NCBI GenBank assembly: GCA_014376765.1
Contig: JACMQX010000038.1
Location: 1 to 44,053, forward strand
Source: Ramlibacter sp.
GTDB lineage: Bacteria; Pseudomonadota; Gammaproteobacteria; Burkholderiales; Burkholderiaceae_C
Length of the DNA stretch: 44,053 nucleotides
Reading direction: 5' to 3'
The notes beneath the pieces are model-generated. The model made no database searches. It was not told the origin of the DNA and saw only the letters and a list, made by a program, of their open reading frames with translations. Positions 25,800 through 35,589 of this stretch are shown here, in pieces. Every line of letters begins with the position of its first letter. Within the stretch, counting starts at the first letter, position 1. The position numbers were made by a program, and so were the translations under genes.

Positions 25800-26798
25800 T
25801 CATGTTGCCCCTTCCGCAATAGCGGCATCAGCCAGCACAGCATCCAGCCGAATACAGCGCGCCAGATGCTCGCCGCCCAGCGCCACCGGCGGCGGTGGTG
25901 TGACGTAGCACCTGTCCACTGTGTAGCTGCACCGCCCTGCAAACGGGCAGCCAGCGGGCAGGTCCATCAGCTCCGGCACCGTACCGGCAATGGTGGCCAG
26001 CCGCGCGCCCCGCGCCGCGCCCAGCCTGGGCCGCGCTGCAAAGAGGCCGCGCGTGTAGGGGTGGGCCATGCCGGAGAAGACTTCAGTGGTGGTGCCGCTT
26101 TCCACCACGCTGCCGCCGTACATCACCATCATCCGCTCCACGTTCTGCGCGATCACGCCCAGGTCGTGCGAGATCAGCATCAGCGCCATGCCGCGCTCTT
26201 CCACCAGCTCGCTGACAAGGTCCAGGATCTGCTGCTGAATGGTCACGTCCAGCGCGGTGGTGGGCTCGTCGGCAATCAGCAGGTCGGGCCCGCAGGCCAG
26301 CGCCATGGCAATCGTCACGCGCTGGCGCTGGCCGCCCGAGAACTGGTGGGGGTAGGCGTCAAAACGGCGCGCCGCGTCGGCAATGCCCACGCGGTCCAGC
26401 AGGGCGATGGCCTGCTGGCGTGCGTCTGCGGCGCTAAGCTGGCGGTGCACGCGCAGGGGCTCTGCCACCTGCCGGCCGATGCTGTGCACCGGGTTGAGCG
26501 CCGTCATCGGCTCCTGAAAAATCATGCCGATGCGGTTGCCGCGGATGCGGCAGAGCTCGGCGTCAGGCAGGCCCACCAGTTCCTGCCCGTCAAAACGGAT
26601 GCTGCCGGTGAGCAGCGCGCTTTCAGGCAAGAGGCCCAACAGCGACAGCGCGGTGATGGATTTGCCGCAACCCGACTCGCCAATCAGCCCGATGGTCTCG
26701 CCGCGCTCCAGCGTAAAGCTGATGCCACGCACCGCATCAGCCGGTCCGCGATGGGTCTGCAGGCGCACCTGGAGGTTGGTGACTTCAAGCAGCGCCAT
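25800..26798 (-). CDS. ABC transporter ATP-binding protein (DppD/OppD type)
   Basis: The first ATPase of the importer, 332 residues. Walker [11 protein letters not shown]-loop [13 protein letters not shown], signature [16 protein letters not shown], Walker [13 protein letters not shown] and SHDLGVIAQ are visible. The C-terminal extension has [15 protein letters not shown], the family's cysteine cluster. Three bases separate it from the permease gene upstream, so it is co-transcribed. It should pair with the DppF-type protein as a heterodimer. Confidence 0.95.
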   Translation of the reverse strand: MALLEVTNLQVRLQTHRGPADAVRGISFTLERGETIGLIGESGCGKSITALSLLGLLPESALLTGSIRFDGQELVGLPDAELCRIRGNRIGMIFQEPMTALNPVHSIGRQVAEPLRVHRQLSAADARQQAIALLDRVGIADAARRFDAYPHQFSGGQRQRVTIAMALACGPDLLIADEPTTALDVTIQQQILDLVSELVEERGMALMLISHDLGVIAQNVERMMVMYGGSVVESGTTTEVFSGMAHPYTRGLFAARPRLGAARGARLATIAGTVPELMDLPAGCPFAGRCSYTVDRCYVTPPPPVALGGEHLARCIRLDAVLADAAIAEGAT

Positions 26799-26801
26799 GC
26801 C

Positions 26802-27680
26802 CTACCTCTTGCGCGCCAGGCGCGGGTCCATCAAGTCGCGCAGGCCGTCGCCCAGCAGGTTCAGGCCGAGCACGGTGAAGGCAATCGCCAGGCCCGGCCA
26901 CACTGCAAGTTGAGGCGCATCGAACAGCATGGTTTGCGCCTCACTCAGCATGCGGCCCCAGGATGGCTGGGGCGGCTGCGTGCCCAGGCCCAGGTACGAG
27001 AGTGCCGCCTCGGCCAGGATCGCCACTGCAAACTGGATGGTCGCCTGCACGATGAGGGCGGAGAGGATGTTGGGCAGCACATGCTCGAGGGTGATGCGCC
27101 ACGGCCCCTTGCCGCAGGCGCGCGCGGCCAGCACAAAGTCGCGCGACCACACGGTGTTGGCCGAGGCCCGCGTCACCCGCGCAAACGTCGGTATGTTGAA
27201 GATGCCGATAGCGATGATGGAATTGCCAATGCCCGCGCCAAACACCGCTGTGAGCATGATGGCCGACAGGATGGCCGGGAAGGCGAAGGTGAAGTCGGCC
27301 AGGCGCATGATCAGCTCTTCGACCCAGCCGCGCCGCGCGGCCGCCAGCAGGCCCAGGGCTGTGCCGATGCCAAGGCCAATGCTCACCGCGATGACGCCCA
27401 CCAGGATTGAGTTGCGCGCGCCCACCAGCAGCAGCGAGGCGATGTCACGGCCATAAGGGTCGGTCCCCAGCCAGTGCGCGGCGCTGGCAGTTTGCAGCCG
27501 GTCGTCCATGTTCATCTCGTAGGGTGACCAGGGCGTCCAGACGAACGAGAGGACCGCTGCGCACAGCAGGATGAATGTCAGCACGCCGCCGATCACGAAG
27601 GCCCGATGGCCTAGCGCGCGCCTGAAGAAGCTGGCCGCTGCCGTTGCGTGCGCTGCGTGGGTTGTGTTGGCGGCGTTCAT
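26802..27680 (-). CDS. ABC transporter permease (DppC type)
   Basis: A 292-residue inner-membrane permease. It has an N-terminal membrane span (VIGGVLTFILLCAAVLSFVW), the OppC-N like region with HWLGTDPYGRDIASLLLVGARNS, and the coupling EAA loop RDFVLAARACGKGPWRITLEHVLPNI. Five to six spans in all, ending with DGLRDLMDPRLARKR. The start at 27680 forms an ATGA overlap with the upstream permease stop; longer frames extend into that gene and are not plausible. Confidence 0.94.
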   Translation of the reverse strand: MNAANTTHAAHATAAASFFRRALGHRAFVIGGVLTFILLCAAVLSFVWTPWSPYEMNMDDRLQTASAAHWLGTDPYGRDIASLLLVGARNSILVGVIAVSIGLGIGTALGLLAAARRGWVEELIMRLADFTFAFPAILSAIMLTAVFGAGIGNSIIAIGIFNIPTFARVTRASANTVWSRDFVLAARACGKGPWRITLEHVLPNILSALIVQATIQFAVAILAEAALSYLGLGTQPPQPSWGRMLSEAQTMLFDAPQLAVWPGLAIAFTVLGLNLLGDGLRDLMDPRLARKR

Positions 27681-28627
27681 ATGTCGCTCGCCTTCACGCG
27701 CGGGCCAATCACCGCATACAGCACGTCGACGATGAAGTTGACCACCACCACCATGGTGGCCAACAGCATGACGCAGTTGCGCACCACGATCAGGTCGCGG
27801 TTGGCGATGGACTGGAAAATCAGCCGCCCCAGGCCTGGTAAATAGAACACGTTCTCCACCACGATGGTGCCGGCCAGAAGGTTGGCAAACTGCAAGCCCA
27901 TGACGGTGATGACGGGAATCAGCGCATTGCGCAGCACGTGGCCCCACAGCGTGGCGCGGCGCGACAGCCCCTTGGCACGGGCGGTGCGCACAAAGTCCTC
28001 CCGCAACACCTCGAGCACGGCCGAACGTGTGATGCGCGCAAGGATTGCCGCCTGCACTACTGCGAGCGAAACAGCAGGCAGCAACAGTGACTTGATGGCC
28101 TCAAGCGGCCCATCTTCCCAGCCCGGAAAGCCGCCAGCCGAGAACCATTTCAGCTGCACGGAGAACAGCAGGATCAGCAGGATGGCAAACCAGAAGTTCG
28201 GTATCGCAATGCCCGCCTGTGCGATGGCCATGAGCCCGACATCGCCCACGCTGTTGTGGCGTGAGGCGGCATAAATGCCTACGCACAGCGCGAGGACTGT
28301 CGTGAGGGCCATGGCCATGAGCGCCAGCGGCACCGTGACAGAAAGACGCTCGAGCACGAGTTCAATCACCGGTGTGCTGTAGACATAGCTCAAGCCCAGG
28401 TCGCCCGTGACAAGGCCGCTGACCCAGCTCCAGTAACGCTCAAGCGGTGGGTGATCCAGGCCCAGTTTGGCAGCCAGCGCCGTGACGGCTTCGGGCGAGG
28501 CGTCCGGGCCCATGAGCAATTCCGCGGCGTTGCCGGGGAGCACTTCCAGCACGAGGAACACCACGATGGAGGTACCTGCCAGCGTGGCAATGAGCGTGAT
28601 GAATCGCTTGAGGAGAAAGAAACTCAT
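27677..28627 (-). CDS. ABC transporter permease (DppB type)
   Basis: A 316-residue inner-membrane permease, first gene of the operon. It starts MSFFLLKRFITLIATLAGTSIVVFLVLEVLPGN, the usual DppB N-terminus with the first membrane span, and includes the EAA loop REDFVRTARAKGLSRRATLWGHVLRNALIPV and GTIVVENVFYLPGLGRLI. The start at 28627 is favoured over a frame 48 codons longer, which lacks hydrophobic or family sequence. It diverges from the ferredoxin gene across about 190 bp. Confidence 0.94.
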   Translation of the reverse strand: MSFFLLKRFITLIATLAGTSIVVFLVLEVLPGNAAELLMGPDASPEAVTALAAKLGLDHPPLERYWSWVSGLVTGDLGLSYVYSTPVIELVLERLSVTVPLALMAMALTTVLALCVGIYAASRHNSVGDVGLMAIAQAGIAIPNFWFAILLILLFSVQLKWFSAGGFPGWEDGPLEAIKSLLLPAVSLAVVQAAILARITRSAVLEVLREDFVRTARAKGLSRRATLWGHVLRNALIPVITVMGLQFANLLAGTIVVENVFYLPGLGRLIFQSIANRDLIVVRNCVMLLATMVVVVNFIVDVLYAVIGPRVKASDI

Positions 28628-28762
28628 GAAACGGCAGGATTCACATGCGGTTGCCGCCTGTGGAGACGACGCTCCGCGTGGCATGCAGGATTTTTCTGCA
28701 TTATCAACGCAGGGCATGCCCGCAGCAGGGTGTTGCCCTTCAAATTCGACGGAGCACGATAA

Positions 28763-29101
<339 letters not shown>

Positions 29102-29113
29102 TCCCGGCCGGCT

Positions 29114-29578
29114 TCAGGCCGCTTTCTGGTGGCTGCTTCTTTCGCTTTTGCTGCTTTTGCTGCCTTTAGCCGGCGCTACCTTCTTCTTGCCATCCGTGAA
29201 TACGACGATCCCTCTCTCCTTGTCCTTGTCTTTTTTCCGCACCTGCTTTTTGGTGACAGGCGTCTTCTCGGATTTGTGAGCCAGTGCGTTCTGCGCGGCC
29301 CGGGCCGCCGCAAGCTGGGCAGGTCGTTCTATCGCCTCCTGTTTCAGGCGAGATTTCTCCATCGCGTCGGCGGCCTTACTGTCCCGGCGGGCAGCGGCGT
29401 CGGTTTCCTGTTTTTGCTGTGCGGAGCGCGGGTCGTCAACGTCGACTGCAACGGCGGCGGGGCAGGGCGACTGGCTGTAGGTATTACCGCAACGGTAGAC
29501 CGGCTGGGCACCGGCACCAGAGCCGGCAAAACACATCACTGAACAAAGTACTGCAACTGCGGGGAGACTGGCTTTCAT
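29114..29578 (-). CDS. exported DUF4124-like basic protein
   Basis: A 154-residue protein with a signal peptide (MKASLPAVAVLCSVMCFAGSGAGA). A short YRCGNTYSQSPCP segment follows, with the pair of cysteines typical of DUF4124-type periplasmic proteins. The rest is a long charged region of alternating basic and acidic residues, ending in a lysine- and serine-rich tail. The ribosome binding site AAGGAGGAA precedes the ATG. It lies downstream of pth on the same strand and its end almost meets the ferredoxin gene end. The role is unknown; the tail suggests contact with an anionic surface. Confidence 0.75.
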   Translation of the reverse strand: MKASLPAVAVLCSVMCFAGSGAGAQPVYRCGNTYSQSPCPAAVAVDVDDPRSAQQKQETDAAARRDSKAADAMEKSRLKQEAIERPAQLAAARAAQNALAHKSEKTPVTKKQVRKKDKDKERGIVVFTDGKKKVAPAKGSKSSKSERSSHQKAA

Positions 29579-29618
29579 GGTTCCTCCTTGGGGTTGTGAA
29601 AGCGGTGAGCCCAGTACT

Positions 29619-30251
29619 TCAGGCGGATCCTTCTGTGGATGGTGAGGGAGTTTCAGGAGGGCGCGGCGGCTTGGGACGCGGCGGTTTGCTGGTGTGAATC
29701 AGCATGGTAGCTTTTTCCATCTCGCCGGCCAGCAGCGCCGGTACGGCCTTGAGCGTACGGACTATGCATTCCTCAATGGCATCGCGCTGCTCGGCCAGGG
29801 GCTTCTTGAGTACCCAGTTGATAACTTCTGCCTTGACGCCGGGGTGGCCAATGCCCAGGCGCAGGCGCCAGTAATCCGGGCCGATCTGCGCGTGGATGTC
29901 GCGCAGGCCGTTGTGGCCCGCGTGGCTGCCGCCCAGCTTGAGCTTGGCCTGGCCGGGCACGACGTCAAGTTCGTCATGGACGACGAGCACTTCCTCAGGT
30001 TTGATCTTGAAGAACCTGGCCAGCGCGCCCACCGACTTGCCCGACAGGTTCATGAAGGTTTGCGGCTCCAGCAGCCAGATGGTCTCGCCGTGCACGCTCG
30101 TGCGGGCCATGAGGCCGTGGTAGCTGCGCTCCGGCACCAGGTTGACCTTGAGGTCGCGCGCGAGTGCATCTACCCACCAGAAACCGGCGTTGTGGCGGGT
30201 GGCCTCGTACTCCGCGCCGGGGTTGCCGAGGCCGACAAACAGTTTGATCAT
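29619..30251 (-). CDS. pth: peptidyl-tRNA hydrolase
   Basis: Releases peptides from prematurely dissociated peptidyl-tRNA. Family motifs: [20 protein letters not shown] with the catalytic histidine near residue 20, [20 protein letters not shown] and [15 protein letters not shown]. The core ends near residue 190, after which comes an unusual proline-rich basic tail ([16 protein letters not shown]) not needed for catalysis. It follows rplY after a terminator, a gene order common in betaproteobacteria. Confidence 0.97.
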   Translation of the reverse strand: MIKLFVGLGNPGAEYEATRHNAGFWWVDALARDLKVNLVPERSYHGLMARTSVHGETIWLLEPQTFMNLSGKSVGALARFFKIKPEEVLVVHDELDVVPGQAKLKLGGSHAGHNGLRDIHAQIGPDYWRLRLGIGHPGVKAEVINWVLKKPLAEQRDAIEECIVRTLKAVPALLAGEMEKATMLIHTSKPPRPKPPRPPETPSPSTEGSA

Positions 30252-30287
30252 GGGACGCGATTATGAAGGGAGACAAAGCGCACGCCC

Positions 30288-30322
30288 CAAAGAAAAACGG
30301 CCCACCAAGGTGGACCGTTTTC
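30288..30322 (-). terminator. intrinsic terminator after rplY
   Basis: On the minus strand ACGGTCCACC, a two-base gap, then GGTGGGCCGT form a stem (30297-30318) with one G-U pair, followed by TTTTTCTTT. It lies about 60 bp after the rplY stop and about 45 bp before the pth start, so pth needs its own promoter or readthrough. Confidence 0.8.
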
Positions 30323-30376
30323 TGGATTGTCCGAGAGGGCAAAAGCCGTAGCGTTCCGTGGAGCGCGGGCCTTGGC

Positions 30377-31081
30377 TTACTTCTTGGCCGGAGCCTTGGC
30401 GGCGGGCGCCTTGGCTGCTGCGGGGGCGGCAGCAGCTGCCTTGCCACCAGCGGCGGGCTTGGCGCCAGCTGCGGGGACGGCTGCTGCGGCAGCTGCAACC
30501 ACTGCGGGATCCGGAGCTTCTTCAATCGTGGTCGTCACGGACACCAGCACCGGGTTTTCCTTGCCACGCGTCACGGCGACGACGCCCTTGGGCAGCGTGA
30601 TGTCGTTCAGGTGGATAGAGACGCCCTTCTTGATGTCGGTCAGGTCAACAGCGATGAACTCGGGCAGGTCGGCCGGCAGGCAGCTGATCTGCAATTCGGT
30701 CACGATGTGATTGACCAGGCAGTTCTCGAACTTCACGGCGTGAGAGTTTTCTTCGCCGGTGTAGTGGACGGGAACCTTCATGGTCAGCCGGGTGTTGGCT
30801 TCAACACGCTGGAAGTCGATGTGCTGCACCAGCTGCTTGTACGGGTGCATGTTCAAGTCGCGCAAGAGAACCTTGCTGACCTTGCCGTCCAGTTCCATCT
30901 CGAGGATGGTGGCGTGGAAGGCTTCCTTCTTGATCGCGTGGAACAACGCATTGTGGTCCAGCTCGATCATTTGGGGCTTGGCAGCGCCGCCATAGACGAT
31001 GCCGGGAGTCCGGCCAGTGATGCGGAGACGGCGGCTCGCACCCGTGCCCTGCTTGGTGCGCTCAAAAGCGACGAATTTCAT
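30377..31081 (-). CDS. rplY: 50S ribosomal protein L25 (Ctc form)
   Basis: Binds 5S rRNA in the large subunit. The 234-residue product is the long two-domain Ctc form. The N-terminal L25 domain (MKFVAFERTKQGTGASRRLRITGRTPGIVYGG) is followed by the TL5-type beta domain, including SIHLNDITLPKGV. The C-terminal 50 residues are almost only alanine, proline, lysine and glycine, a disordered extension common in this group. The start at 31081 gives the family N-terminus; the frame opens 16 codons earlier without homology. It follows prs, the usual pairing. Confidence 0.96.
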   Translation of the reverse strand: MKFVAFERTKQGTGASRRLRITGRTPGIVYGGAAKPQMIELDHNALFHAIKKEAFHATILEMELDGKVSKVLLRDLNMHPYKQLVQHIDFQRVEANTRLTMKVPVHYTGEENSHAVKFENCLVNHIVTELQISCLPADLPEFIAVDLTDIKKGVSIHLNDITLPKGVVAVTRGKENPVLVSVTTTIEEAPDPAVVAAAAAAVPAAGAKPAAGGKAAAAAPAAAKAPAAKAPAKK

Positions 31082-31181
31082 AATCTTCTCCAGTAAGAAC
31101 CCACCGCGACCAGTGTGGTTCCGTTTCAAAAATGGTCTGCGCTCTCATTGGAGGACGCAGGCCGGCTTGCCGTTCTCAGGA

Positions 31182-32156
31182 TCAGAAAAGGTCTTCCTGC
31201 TCCGAAAACAAACTCATGACCGACTCGCCCTTGGCAATCCGCTGGATCGTTTCTGCGATCAGCGGTGCAACGGAGAGCTGGCGGATTTTGCTGCAGCTTG
31301 CAGCTGCTACGCTCAAGGGAATGGTGTTGGTCACCACCACCTCGTCCAGCGCTGAGCCCTGCGCGATCCGCTCGATCGCCGGACCCGAAAAAATCGGGTG
31401 GGTGCAATAGGCATAGACCTTCTTGGCACCACGTTCTTTCAACACTTCAGCCGCCTTCACCAGCGTGCCTGCCGTGTCGATCATGTCGTCCATGGTCACG
31501 CAGTTGCGGCCGTCAATCTCGCCGATCACGTGCATCACTTCACTCACATTGGCGCGGGGGCGGCGCTTGTCGATGATCGCGAGGTCGGTGTCCAGCTGCT
31601 TGGCCAGGGCACGGGCCCGGACCACACCGCCAACGTCAGGCGAGACGACGATCAGGTCGTCGTAATTCTTGGAACGCACGTCGCGCAGCAGAACCGGCGA
31701 TGCATAAATATTGTCAACAGGGATATCAAAGAAGCCCTGGATCTGGTCAGCATGCAGATCCATTGTCAGCACCCGGTCCACGCCTACCGCCTGCAGCATG
31801 TTCGCCACCACCTTGGCCGAGATCGAGACGCGGGCCGAACGCGGGCGGCGGTCCTGGCGGGCGTAGCCGAAATACGGGATCACGGCGTAGATGCGCTCAG
31901 CGGAGGCGCGCTTGAGCGCATCCACCATGATCAACAGCTCCATCAGGTTTTCATTGGTCGGCGCGCAGGTGGACTGCACCACGAACACATCGCGTGCCCG
32001 AACGTTTTGGTTGATCTCGACGGTGACTTCACCATCCGAGAACCGGCCGACATTCGCGGCGCCCAGTGAAATGCCCAGGTACTGGGCAATTTCGGCGGCC
32101 ATGCCCGGATTGGCATTGCCTGTGAAAACCATGAAATCTGGGTGTTGACTTTGCAT
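31182..32156 (-). CDS. prs: ribose-phosphate pyrophosphokinase
   Basis: Makes PRPP from ribose-5-phosphate and ATP, for nucleotide, histidine, tryptophan and NAD synthesis. At 324 residues it shows the family features: [45 protein letters not shown], the flexible-loop [18 protein letters not shown], the divalent-cation region [18 protein letters not shown] and the PRPP loop [13 protein letters not shown]. It lies downstream of tRNA-Gln and ispE in the order typical of beta- and gammaproteobacteria. Confidence 0.98.
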   Translation of the reverse strand: MQSQHPDFMVFTGNANPGMAAEIAQYLGISLGAANVGRFSDGEVTVEINQNVRARDVFVVQSTCAPTNENLMELLIMVDALKRASAERIYAVIPYFGYARQDRRPRSARVSISAKVVANMLQAVGVDRVLTMDLHADQIQGFFDIPVDNIYASPVLLRDVRSKNYDDLIVVSPDVGGVVRARALAKQLDTDLAIIDKRRPRANVSEVMHVIGEIDGRNCVTMDDMIDTAGTLVKAAEVLKERGAKKVYAYCTHPIFSGPAIERIAQGSALDEVVVTNTIPLSVAAASCSKIRQLSVAPLIAETIQRIAKGESVMSLFSEQEDLF

Positions 32157-32225
32157 GAGTGCCCAAGCGATTCGTTAAAAATATTGCTTTTGCGTGTTAA
32201 CGCTGTGCTTGCAGTTCATGCCAGC

Positions 32226-32257
32226 GAGCTTGCCCGTTGAAGCCAACGGGCAAGCTC
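32226..32257. terminator. perfect 14-bp hairpin between tRNA-Gln and prs
   Basis: GAGCTTGCCCGTTG at 32226-32239 pairs exactly with CAACGGGCAAGCTC at 32244-32257 over a 4-base loop. GTTTTAAA follows on the plus strand, so it looks like a terminator for plus-strand transcription. For the minus-strand genes around it no T-run follows the stem; there it may shape the tRNA trailer or the prs leader. Confidence 0.6.
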
Positions 32258-32268
32258 GTTTTAAATAC

Positions 32269-32345
32269 TGGCAGGGGAGGAAGGACTCGAACCCTCGCAT
32301 GCTGGAATCAAAATCCAGTGCCTTTACCAACTTGGCGACTCCCCT
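32269..32345 (-). tRNA. tRNA-Gln(UUG)
   Basis: On the minus strand 77 bases start AGGGGAGTCGCCAAG and end with an encoded CCA. The acceptor stem AGGGGAG pairs with CTCCCCT. The anticodon arm CTGGATTTTGATTCCAG gives anticodon TTG, and GGGTTCGAGTCC is the T arm. It sits between ispE and prs, a standard location. Confidence 0.96.
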
Positions 32346-32370
32346 ACACGGGTGAGCAGTCAAAGACTGC

Positions 32371-33270
32371 CTACCGATAATTGTCGCTGGGCGCCCAACC
32401 CCAAAGAGGGTGAGCATCCAAATTATTGCATTGCCGAACCTGCCACTTGCCTGACCCCGTTTCCGGGAGGGCCTGCTGTTCACCGTCTCGGCCAGCTTGG
32501 TGCAATATCTGCGCAAACACCGCACTTCCAGAGCCTGTCATCCTGCCTTGCAGTCCTTGTGATTCAAGCCATTCCAGAGCTTGCGACACGCCGGGGCAAA
32601 GCCTTTGGGCAACTGGCTGCAGATCGTTTTTTCCGAAGCCAAAGACATCGCTGTCCGCCTCGGCCACGCTGTTTGCAGCAAAGCCTGAAAGTATAGCAGT
32701 TTCAGTGTCGCGTTTCAGGTCTGGCGCCGCAAAAATCAGGCGGGTGTCCAGCCCCTGGGGAGGCTTGACCACGACAAAGCGCGCGGGCGGCAGATTGATG
32801 GGCGTGAGTATCTCTCCGATGCCTTCAACCCAGGCATTGCGGCCTGCAAGAAAAAACGGTACGTCAGCGCCGAGCTTCAGCCCGATCGGCAGCAGTACCG
32901 AAAGCGGCAGGTTCAGTCCCCACAGCCGGTTGAGTGCCAGCAGGCACGACGCGGCGTCTGACGAGCCGCCACCCATACCGGCTTGTGCCGGTAGCCGCTT
33001 GTCGATGCTGATGTGCGCGCCATACGGGGTGCGGGAGGCGGCCTGCAGGGCCCGGGCGGCCCGCACGGTGAGGTCGTCTTCGGGTAGTGGAGCACCAAGA
33101 TCCTCCCGGCTGATCAGGCCATCGGCGCGTTGCTCGAAGTGAAGGGTGTCATACCAGTCGATGAGCATGAAGGCCGACTGAAGCAGGTGATATCCATCAG
33201 CGCGCCGGCCAGTGATGTGCAGGAACAGGTTGAGTTTGGCCGGGGCCGGCACATCGTACAAAGCCTTCAT
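32371..33270 (-). CDS. ispE: 4-diphosphocytidyl-2-C-methyl-D-erythritol kinase
   Basis: GHMP kinase of the MEP isoprenoid pathway. The 299 residues show PAPAKLNLFLHITGRRADGYH at the N-terminus, the ATP-binding glycine motif AQAGMGGGSSDAASCLLALN, GADVPFFL and the C-terminal MTGSGSAVFA. The start at 33270 gives the family N-terminus; an upstream extension of 34 codons runs across the end of lolB. It lies 31 bp after lolB, the usual order. Confidence 0.97.
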   Translation of the reverse strand: MKALYDVPAPAKLNLFLHITGRRADGYHLLQSAFMLIDWYDTLHFEQRADGLISREDLGAPLPEDDLTVRAARALQAASRTPYGAHISIDKRLPAQAGMGGGSSDAASCLLALNRLWGLNLPLSVLLPIGLKLGADVPFFLAGRNAWVEGIGEILTPINLPPARFVVVKPPQGLDTRLIFAAPDLKRDTETAILSGFAANSVAEADSDVFGFGKNDLQPVAQRLCPGVSQALEWLESQGLQGRMTGSGSAVFAQILHQAGRDGEQQALPETGSGKWQVRQCNNLDAHPLWGWAPSDNYR

Positions 33271-33301
33271 ACGCTGGATTATCAGCGCCGCCGCGAGAAA
33301 G

Positions 33302-33805
33302 CTACTTGTCCAGCACGACGCGAAGCAGCACGGGCGGCAGAGGGTCGCTCCGTTTGGCGGCCAGCTTGCCATCGGCCAGTTGCGTCAGGTCAGTTTGCCA
33401 ACCGGTCACCGGCGTGTTGGTGCCAGCCAGCCAGTCAAACAGCGCGGCTACCGGAATCGCCGTGCCGGTAGCGCCTGTTACCAGCGCGTCCAGCGATTCG
33501 TAACTGCGGGGCTCATTGTTGCTGTTGCGCAGCGTGGCAGTGCCTGGCGTCCAGGCCAACTGGGCGAGCGTGCCACCCAGCGGGGTGAACAGGCTCAGTT
33601 CGCCGGCCTGGGCGCTTCCTTTGAGTTCAAACGCGGCAGAGGAAAACTGCGGGGGTTCAGACTGCACCTGCAATGCAAGCCGGCCGCTCCAGTAGGCACC
33701 GGGTGCCCTTTCGGCAACAGGTAAGAGCGGCACCTGGGCGCAGCCGGCCGCCACCAGGAGCGCGCCCAGAATCAGCAAACGCCGGAGCACGCGGCCAGGC
33801 CTCAC
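33302..33805 (-). CDS. lolB: outer-membrane lipoprotein LolB
   Basis: Receives lipoproteins from LolA and inserts them in the outer membrane. The 167-residue protein has a lipoprotein signal with the lipobox VAAGC, then WSGRLALQVQSEPPQFSSAAFELKG and LSLFTPLGGTLAQLAW, the beta-barrel-like core of the family. It is somewhat shorter than gammaproteobacterial LolB. It starts in an ATGA overlap with the end of the upstream TPR gene and precedes ispE. Confidence 0.88.
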   Translation of the reverse strand: MRPGRVLRRLLILGALLVAAGCAQVPLLPVAERAPGAYWSGRLALQVQSEPPQFSSAAFELKGSAQAGELSLFTPLGGTLAQLAWTPGTATLRNSNNEPRSYESLDALVTGATGTAIPVAALFDWLAGTNTPVTGWQTDLTQLADGKLAAKRSDPLPPVLLRVVLDK

Positions 33806-35541
33806 GGCTTGACGCGCAGACGCTTCAGCGTCTCCTGCAGGGTTTCGTTTTCAGCGTTGAGCAGCAGGCCTTCCTTCCAGATCGCCGTGGCGCGCTCGCG
33901 CTGGCCCATGCTCCACAACACCTCGCCATAATGCGCTGCAATCTCGGGGTCGGGCTTGGCCTTGTAGGCCGTGTCCAGGATGCGCAGCGCTTCAGCCTTG
34001 TTGCCCAGCCGGAACTCGACCCAGGCCAGGCTGTCGGAGATGAACGGATCGCCGGGCGCGAACTCAAGCGCCTTCTGGATCAACTGACGTGCCTCGAGCA
34101 GGCGCATGTTGCGGTCGGCAAGTGAGTAGCCCAGCGCGTTGTAGGCATGCTGGTAGTCGGGCCGCGCAGCGATCACCATGCGCAACAGTCGCTCCATCTC
34201 GGTGAGGTTGCCCAGCTTTTCGGCCATCATGGCCTGGTCGTAAATCAGGTCGGTGTCTTTGGGGTCCTTGGCGGCCGCGGCGGCCAACAGGTCGTAGGCG
34301 GGCTTGTAGAGCTTGTTGTCGCGCAGCAATTGCACTTCTGCCGAAAGCTTCATGCGGGCGTCTTCAGGCGTGCGTTCTGGCAGGTTGCGGATCAGCTGCC
34401 TGGCTTCAGCCACCTTGCCCTGGCGCGCCAGGATGGAGGCGCGGCGGTTTTGCGCACTGATCAAATCCTGCGAGTCTTCGATGCGGTCCAGAAAGGCCTC
34501 TGCGGCCACGTAGTCCTTGCGCTTCTCAGCGATCTGCGAGAGCGAAAGATAGGCCTGAGCCAGGCCCCGCCGCCGTTCGTCCGAAGCCGGCTGCGACTGC
34601 GCCAGTTCCACATAGCGCTTGAGCGACACCTCCGCTGCTGCCAGCTGGTTGTCCTGCGCCTGCAGCGTGCCTTGAACGAGCCAGCCTTCTGCATACAGCG
34701 GCCGCTCGGCGGTGATCACCTTGACCTGCTCTGCCGCCTCGGCGTAGCGCTGCGTGTCCAGAAGGGAGCGGGCGTAACCCATGCGCAGCTCGGGCAACGG
34801 CTTGCCTTCCATGTACTTGCGCACGATGGGTTCGGCCAGTGGCACCTTGGGGTCCATCAGCTCCAGCGCCAGGAGGGCGGGGCCGTCGGCCAGCGGGTCG
34901 AGCGCCTGCGCGCGCCGCGCGGCGTCCAGCGCGCCGGGCGTATCTCCGGCGGCCATGCGCAAGCGGCCAATGGTGATCCACACGGCGGCCGCCAGGGCGG
35001 GCTGCCTGGTGTCGCGCAGGTAGTCGCCCAAAGCGGTTTCCACCACGACAGCAGCCTGCTTCTTGTCCGTGACGCGGGCGTAGTTGCGCGGAATGGAGCC
35101 AACCGCGGCCACGCGATCGCCGGCCGGCGCAAAGGCAATCTCGTTCTTGAGCGGCTCCATGCTTTCGGGCACGCGGTTGAGCGCAATCAGGATTTGCAAT
35201 ACATAACGATTGGCCTCACGGGCCTGAGGTTGCGCCAGGCGCCATGCGCGCGCCGCCTCCAGAGCGGAGTCGCCAGAGCGTGCCTGCAACGCAATGTCGG
35301 CGGCACGCTGGTAGAGCTTGGCGTCGTTGGTCTTGCGCGCAGCGTCAAGAATGAGCGAGTAGCCGGTGCCTGCCTCGCCGCTTCGGGCATTGAGTTCACC
35401 AATCAAAAGTTGATAGAACAACTCGCCGTCCAGGGCGGAAACCTCGTTTGGCGCGGCCTCCGGCGTAGCGGGGGATTGCGCATGCACGCACACGGCAAGA
35501 ATGGCCAGGGGGACGAGGGCAAGTCGGTAAAGGCGCTTCAT
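33802..35541 (-). CDS. exported tetratricopeptide repeat protein
   Basis: A 579-residue protein with a signal peptide (MKRLYRLALVPLAILAVCVHAQ) and helical TPR units nearly throughout (for example LEAARAWRLAQPQAREANRYVLQILIALN, and near the end YNALGYSLADRNMRLLEARQLIQKALEFAPGDPFISDSLAWVEFRLGN). Proteins of this kind before lolB and ispE are common in betaproteobacteria. They are likely periplasmic scaffold or assembly factors, though the exact role is not known. The start at 35541 is chosen for the signal peptide; the frame opens 11 codons earlier. Confidence 0.9.
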   Translation of the reverse strand: MKRLYRLALVPLAILAVCVHAQSPATPEAAPNEVSALDGELFYQLLIGELNARSGEAGTGYSLILDAARKTNDAKLYQRAADIALQARSGDSALEAARAWRLAQPQAREANRYVLQILIALNRVPESMEPLKNEIAFAPAGDRVAAVGSIPRNYARVTDKKQAAVVVETALGDYLRDTRQPALAAAVWITIGRLRMAAGDTPGALDAARRAQALDPLADGPALLALELMDPKVPLAEPIVRKYMEGKPLPELRMGYARSLLDTQRYAEAAEQVKVITAERPLYAEGWLVQGTLQAQDNQLAAAEVSLKRYVELAQSQPASDERRRGLAQAYLSLSQIAEKRKDYVAAEAFLDRIEDSQDLISAQNRRASILARQGKVAEARQLIRNLPERTPEDARMKLSAEVQLLRDNKLYKPAYDLLAAAAAKDPKDTDLIYDQAMMAEKLGNLTEMERLLRMVIAARPDYQHAYNALGYSLADRNMRLLEARQLIQKALEFAPGDPFISDSLAWVEFRLGNKAEALRILDTAYKAKPDPEIAAHYGEVLWSMGQRERATAIWKEGLLLNAENETLQETLKRLRVKP

Positions 35542-35589
35542 CAGACCATAATAATCCAAGCTCGTTAACCCCATGTAGAGGCGCTGTGG

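Noticed and set aside
25734..27410. 558-codon plus-strand frame over the ABC genes
   Set aside because: Antisense shadow of two well-defined ABC transporter genes.
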